15,184 nucleotides of DNA from Trueperaceae bacterium. Lineage in GTDB: Bacteria > Deinococcota > Deinococci > Deinococcales > Trueperaceae. Positions within the stretch are counted from its first letter, which is position 1, and each line of letters opens with the position of its first letter. The stretch is from positions 1 through 15,184 of the forward strand of contig SKWV01000107.1 of NCBI GenBank assembly GCA_007128755.1, read 5' to 3'. The notes under the pieces were generated by a model. The model had not been told where the DNA came from. It saw only the letters and a program-made list of their open reading frames with translations, and did no database searches. This document shows, piece after piece, positions 8,798 to 15,184 of the stretch. Position numbers and translations under genes: made by a program.

Positions 8798-8806
8798 TGC
8801 TAGAGT
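8798..8806 (+). promoter_or_regulatory. Putative act operon promoter (extended -10)
   Basis: TGCTAGAGT is an extended -10 (TGnTAnnnT). No clear -35 sits 16-18 bp upstream. It lies just after the tRNA-Ala terminator and would start transcription near 8813, leaving a leader of about 228 bases before actA. A second AT-rich hexamer, TATATG (8939-8944), is a weaker alternative. Confidence 0.4.
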
Positions 8807-9040
8807 GTTCGCGTTCAGGTGAAGGCCCGACGAGAGCCGACGGACACGGCTTCCGCCGGCCAGTATCCAGCGAGTCAGGTTCGAGGAGGTCGCTCTGCAT
8901 ATCCACGACCAGTGCGCCGCGAGCAGCGGCGCCGAACGTATATGGCGGGCCTTGCCTGCCGACCATGCGCCAACCGTACGCGACGCTCGGCGCGCAGCCC
9001 CACCGCCCCACAGCCCGACGCGCCCTGAGGACACCGCCTG

Positions 9041-9690
9041 ATGCCACAGATCTTCCCACCGAACGCGAACGCCTTCGCCAGATGGGCCCTCCTAGGTGGC
9101 GGCGCCTTCGTCGTCGTGCTGATCATCGCGCTCCCGATCTACGCGCGCACCATCAACAACGCCGTCGGCGTGCCGGTGGCGCAACCCGTCGCGTTCCAGC
9201 ACAACCTCCACGTGGCCCAGCTCGGCATCGACTGCCGCTACTGTCACACCACGGTCGAGGTCGCGGCGGCCGCCACGGTCCCGGACACCCAGACGTGCAT
9301 GAGTTGTCACTCCCAGATCCGGGTGGGGACCCCCGAGCTCGCCGTCGTCGCGGCCTCGTGGGAGCTCGACACGCCGATCCCCTGGAACAAGGTGCACAAC
9401 CTGCCCGACTACGCCTACTTCAACCACAGCGCGCACGTCAACTCGGGCGTGGGCTGTAGCACCTGCCACGGCCAGATCGACCAGATGGCCGGCATCTGGA
9501 AGAACGAATCACTCACGATGGGCTGGTGCATGGACTGTCACCGCGAGCCGGAACGGTTCCTGCGTCCTCGGAGCGAGGTCTTCAACATGGCGTACGTACC
9601 ACCCACCGACCAACGGACCCTGGGCCTCGAGCTCGTTGCCGCGTACCACGTGAGCCACGAGAAGCTCTACCAGTGCTCGGTCTGCCACCG

Positions 9691-9694
<4 letters not shown>
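9041..9694 (+). CDS. actA: Alternative Complex III pentaheme cytochrome c subunit ActA
   Basis: This 217-residue membrane-anchored multiheme cytochrome carries electrons within Alternative Complex III on the periplasmic side. One hydrophobic segment (about residues 14-36) is an uncleaved anchor. Five CXXCH heme sites follow: CRYCH (65), CMSCH (86), CSTCH (139), CMDCH (163) and CSVCH (212). The fifth ends one residue before the stop codon. Extra histidines (FQHNLH, FNHSAH, YHVSH) are available as distal heme ligands, as expected for bis-His hemes. The ATG is preceded by TGAGGA 10 bases away, a weak, long-spaced site. It overlaps an upstream TGA as TGATG. The stop overlaps the actB start as ATGA. 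Confidence 0.95.
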
Positions 9695-12737
<3,043 letters not shown>

Positions 12738-12738
<1 letters not shown>

Positions 12739-14165
12739 TGGCCGTCCGCACGGGCCGACCCCTGATCGAGACCAACCGGGTGATGGCACCCGGCCAGACG
12801 CCGGGCGGGATCGACGACGTCGTCAACACGCCGGTCCTGGCCGGACCGCAGCGGACGCCGCTGTGGTGGTGGATCGGCTTCTCGATCTCCGGGGCGCTCC
12901 TGCTCCTCTACCTCGTCTCGATCGTCCAGCTCATCACCGTCGGCACGGGGATCTTCGGCAACAACAGCCCGGTCATGTGGGCGATGCCCATCATCAACTT
13001 CGTGTGGTGGATCGGCATCGGGCACGCCGGGACGCTGATCTCGGCGGCGCTGCTGCTCTTCCGCCAGCCCTGGCGCACCTCGATCAACCGCTTCGCGGAG
13101 GCGATGACGGTCTTCGCCGTCGTGTGCGCGGGCCTCTACCCGATCCTCCACCTGGGCCGGCCGTGGGTCTTCTACTGGCTGCTGCCCTACCCCAACACCC
13201 ACGGCCTGTTCCCGAACTTCCGCTCGCCGCTCGACTGGGACCTCTTCGCCATCTCGGCGTACGCGTCGGTGTCGGTGCTGTTCTGGTACATCGGCCTCAT
13301 CCCCGACCTGGCGACGCTGCGCGACAAGGCCAAGAGCCGCTTCCAGAAGCTGCTCTACGGCACCATGAGCCTCGGCTGGACGGGCTCGGCCCGGGCCTGG
13401 ACGCGCTACATGCGCGCGTACCTGCTCCTCGCCGCGCTCTCGTTCCCGCTCGTGCTCTCGGTGCACAGCACCATCGCCATGGACTTCGCGGTGTCGCAGC
13501 TGCCGGGCTGGAACAACACGATCATGCCGCCGTACTTCGTCGCGGGCGCGGTCTTCGCCGGCTTCGCGATGGTGCTGATCCTCGGCATCCCACTGCGGCG
13601 CGTGTTCGGGTTCGAGAAGCTCATCACGATGCGCCACCTCGACAACGCCGCCAAGCTCCTGCTGGCGACGGGCATGATCGTCGTGTACGGCTACTTCATC
13701 GAGCTCTTCCTGGCGTGGTACTCGGGCGTCGAGTTCGAGGTCTTCATGGCCTACAACCGCCTGTTCGGGGACTACGGCTGGGCGTTCTGGCTGCTGATCC
13801 TCTGCAACTTCGTCGCCATCCAGCCGCTCTGGTTCCGCAAGGTGCGCCAGACGCCGTGGGCGCTGTTCGTCATCTCGATCATCGTCTCGATCGGCATGTG
13901 GCTCGAGCGCTTCGTGATCATCGTCGTCTCGCTGACGCGCGACTTCCTGCCGAGCTCGTGGGGCAACTACACGCCGACGTTCTGGGACTGGTCGCTCTTC
14001 GCCGGTTCGTTCGGGCTCTTCTTCACCCTGTTCTTCCTGTTCATCCGCCTGCTGCCGGCGATCGCGACGGCCGAGATGAAGGAACTCGCGCATCACGACG
14101 CGCACCACGGTTCGGATCCCTTCGAAGAGATACGGCCGCGCTACTACGGCGAGGAGAGGGCGTGA
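12738..14165 (+). CDS. actC: Alternative Complex III NrfD-type quinol-oxidising subunit ActC
   Basis: This 475-residue polytopic membrane protein of the NrfD/PsrC family has about ten hydrophobic helices from residue 43 (WWWIGFSISGALLLLYLVS) to about 450. In ACIII it binds and oxidises menaquinol or ubiquinol and passes electrons to the Fe-S centres of ActB. Conserved-looking blocks include WIGIGHAGTLISA, LYPILHLGRPWVFYW, SVHSTIAMDFAVSQLPGW and WLERFVIIV. The N-terminal PLIETNRVMAPGQ is typical of ActC. The ATG overlaps the actB stop as TGATG, and its own stop overlaps actD in the same way. The frame is open far upstream inside actB, but that part is a shadow. Confidence 0.96.
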
Positions 14166-14728
14166 TGAGCGACGTGACGAACGCGACGCAAGCCCGCACG
14201 GCTCCCCTCTACGGGATCGCGGCGGAGTACGAGCACGCGGAGCAGGTCGTCGCGGCCGCGGAGGCCGCACGTGATGCCGGCTACACGAAGATGGACGCTT
14301 ACTCGCCGCACCCGATCGAGGGACTCGACGAGGCGCTCAGTGTGCCGCCGTCGCGGCTGGGCTTCGCCGTGCTCGCGGCCGGCATCATCGGCGCGATCGC
14401 GGGCTACGGTCTCCAGTACTACGGCCTCGTCATCTTCTACCCCCTCAACATCGGCGGGCGCCCCCTCAACGACTGGCCGGCGTACATCGTCATCACCTTC
14501 GAGGTGACGGTCTTACTCGCGGCCTTCACCGCGGGTCTGCTCATGCTGGCCCGTAACGGTCTCCCCCGCCCGTACCATTCGATCTTCAACGCGCCGGGGT
14601 TCGAGCGCGCCTCGCGCGATCGCTACTTCCTCTGCATCGAGGCCGCCGATGCGCGCTTCGATCTCGCCGACACGCGGGCGTTCCTCGAGGGCACCCCGGC
14701 CTTGCACGTCACCGAAGTGGAGCGCTGA
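14165..14728 (+). CDS. actD: Alternative Complex III subunit ActD (DUF3341)
   Basis: This 187-residue protein has an N-terminal soluble domain (PLYGIAAEYEHAEQVVAAAEAARDAGY, as two parts, then YSPHPIEGLDEAL). Two transmembrane segments follow (about 65-92 and 104-129) with the DUF3341 signature YPLNIGGRPLNDWPAY between them, then a C-terminal soluble tail with FNAPGFERASRDRYFLCIE. It carries no cofactor. In the solved complexes ActD packs beside ActC and is structural. TGATG overlaps actC upstream; one base separates it from actE. Confidence 0.95.
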   Translation: MSDVTNATQARTAPLYGIAAEYEHAEQVVAAAEAARDAGYTKMDAYSPHPIEGLDEALSVPPSRLGFAVLAAGIIGAIAGYGLQYYGLVIFYPLNIGGRPLNDWPAYIVITFEVTVLLAAFTAGLLMLARNGLPRPYHSIFNAPGFERASRDRYFLCIEAADARFDLADTRAFLEGTPALHVTEVER

Positions 14729-14729
14729 C

Positions 14730-15184
14730 ATGGCCCGCCCTGTGAAACGCACCCTGCGGGCGCTGTCGATCCTCGCCGTGGCCCTCGTCCTCGCCGCCTG
14801 TGGGCGCAACATGGCCGACCAGCCCAGCGTCCGGGCGCAGCAGGCCTCGCCCTTCTTCGCCGACGGCGTCGGCGGGCGTCCGCTCATCGAGGGAACGGTG
14901 TCGCGCGAGCGCGGCGGCATCGATCCCGCGTTCTTCAGCGGTCAGGACGCCGACGGGCTCATGACCGAACTGCCGTTCGAGCTCACGCTCGCGGTCGTGC
15001 AGCGCGGCAAGGAGCGTTACGACATCTACTGCGCGGTCTGCCACGGCTACACCGGCGAGGGCGACGGCATGATCGTCCAGCGCGGGTTCCCGCAGCCGGC
15101 GTCGTTCCAACAGCAGCGCCTGCTCGACGCACCCGTCGGCTACTACGTGAGCGCCATCACGAACGGGTTCGGACGGATGTTCCC
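14730..15184 (+). CDS. actE: Alternative Complex III monoheme cytochrome c lipoprotein ActE (3' end missing)
   Basis: The ATG is one base after the actD stop and the frame is open to the window edge (151 codons seen). The N-terminus is a lipoprotein signal peptide: basic VKRTLRA, a hydrophobic core and lipobox LAAC with Cys24. The mature part runs through GGRPLIEGTVSR and ERYDIYCAVCHGYTGEGDG, with one CXXCH heme site at C101-H105. The distal ligand (probably Met) lies beyond or near the edge. In ACIII, ActE is an outward-facing lipid-anchored cytochrome that passes electrons to a terminal oxidase or soluble carrier. The gene has no stop in the window. Confidence 0.93.
   Translation, partial: MARPVKRTLRALSILAVALVLAACGRNMADQPSVRAQQASPFFADGVGGRPLIEGTVSRERGGIDPAFFSGQDADGLMTELPFELTLAVVQRGKERYDIYCAVCHGYTGEGDGMIVQRGFPQPASFQQQRLLDAPVGYYVSAITNGFGRMF

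Larger units (their letters stand above)
8700..9040 (+). other. Intergenic region and act operon leader (341 bp)
   Basis: There is no recognisable protein gene here. The region holds the tRNA-Ala terminator, the putative act promoter and a long leader. Within the leader are a consensus AGGAGGT (8884-8890); a 7-bp hairpin GCGCCGC/GCGGCGC (8914-8932); and a second hairpin GGCGGGC/GCCTGCC with a CTT loop (8944-8960). An ATG-less open frame also runs from 8823 to a TGA that overlaps the actA start (9039-9041). I do not recognise a known riboswitch class; no cobalamin box was seen. Confidence 0.6.

Noticed and set aside
8819..9028. 69-codon GTG frame in the act leader
   Set aside because: Arg/Pro/Ser-rich, with no Shine-Dalgarno at its start and no known domain. 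The other frame, ending in TGATG, is the only one with a possible coupling signal.
8812..9040. Known riboswitch (cobalamin or similar) before actA
   Set aside because: No conserved B12 box or other class consensus could be recognised; only generic hairpins.

Overview
This is a very GC-rich bacterial window of ordinary, dense coding sequence. It holds nine protein genes (two cut by the window edges) and two tRNA genes, with no insertion sequence, phage gene or CRISPR array. Several features suggest a Gram-negative-type, aerobically respiring, uncultured-type bacterium of the broad deltaproteobacterial/Binatota/Acidobacteria-like sort. These are the two-subunit (alpha2beta2) glycyl-tRNA synthetase, an M-domain-less ClpC with radA and a PIN/TRAM gene nearby, lipoprotein and twin-arginine signals, and an Alternative Complex III operon. 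That placement is inference from gene content and is not firm.

Layout. The left edge (1-126, minus) carries the start of a short-chain dehydrogenase/reductase gene. A tRNA-Leu(CAG) gene follows at 311-397 with a strong hairpin behind it. The glyQ-glyS operon runs leftwards (3513 to 521), and the last 41 bp of glyS are duplicated just downstream. A 243-bp divergent region (3514-3756) holds face-to-face promoter elements and a hairpin-rich clpC leader. clpC (3757-5964), radA (about 6083-7417) and a membrane PIN/TRAM gene of the yacL family (7414-8508) then run rightwards. A tRNA-Ala(TGC) gene with its own promoter and terminator follows (8624-8699).

The right third is the front of an Alternative Complex III operon: actA (pentaheme cytochrome c), actB (molybdopterin-oxidoreductase-like plus Fe-S), actC (NrfD-type quinol subunit), actD (DUF3341) and the beginning of actE (lipoprotein monoheme cytochrome c, cut at 15184). 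The genes overlap by 1-4 bp or lie 1 bp apart, so they are almost certainly co-transcribed and translationally coupled. Together they form a membrane quinol:electron-acceptor oxidoreductase that replaces the cytochrome bc1 complex. The remaining genes (actF, and often a terminal oxidase) would be expected just beyond the window.

No wholly new system is evident. The points most worth a second look are: a ClpC without its middle domain; a clpC leader with mutually exclusive hairpins; a 41-bp duplication of the glyS 3' end; and the act operon leader, which carries a consensus Shine-Dalgarno and an open frame ending in a TGATG junction with actA.
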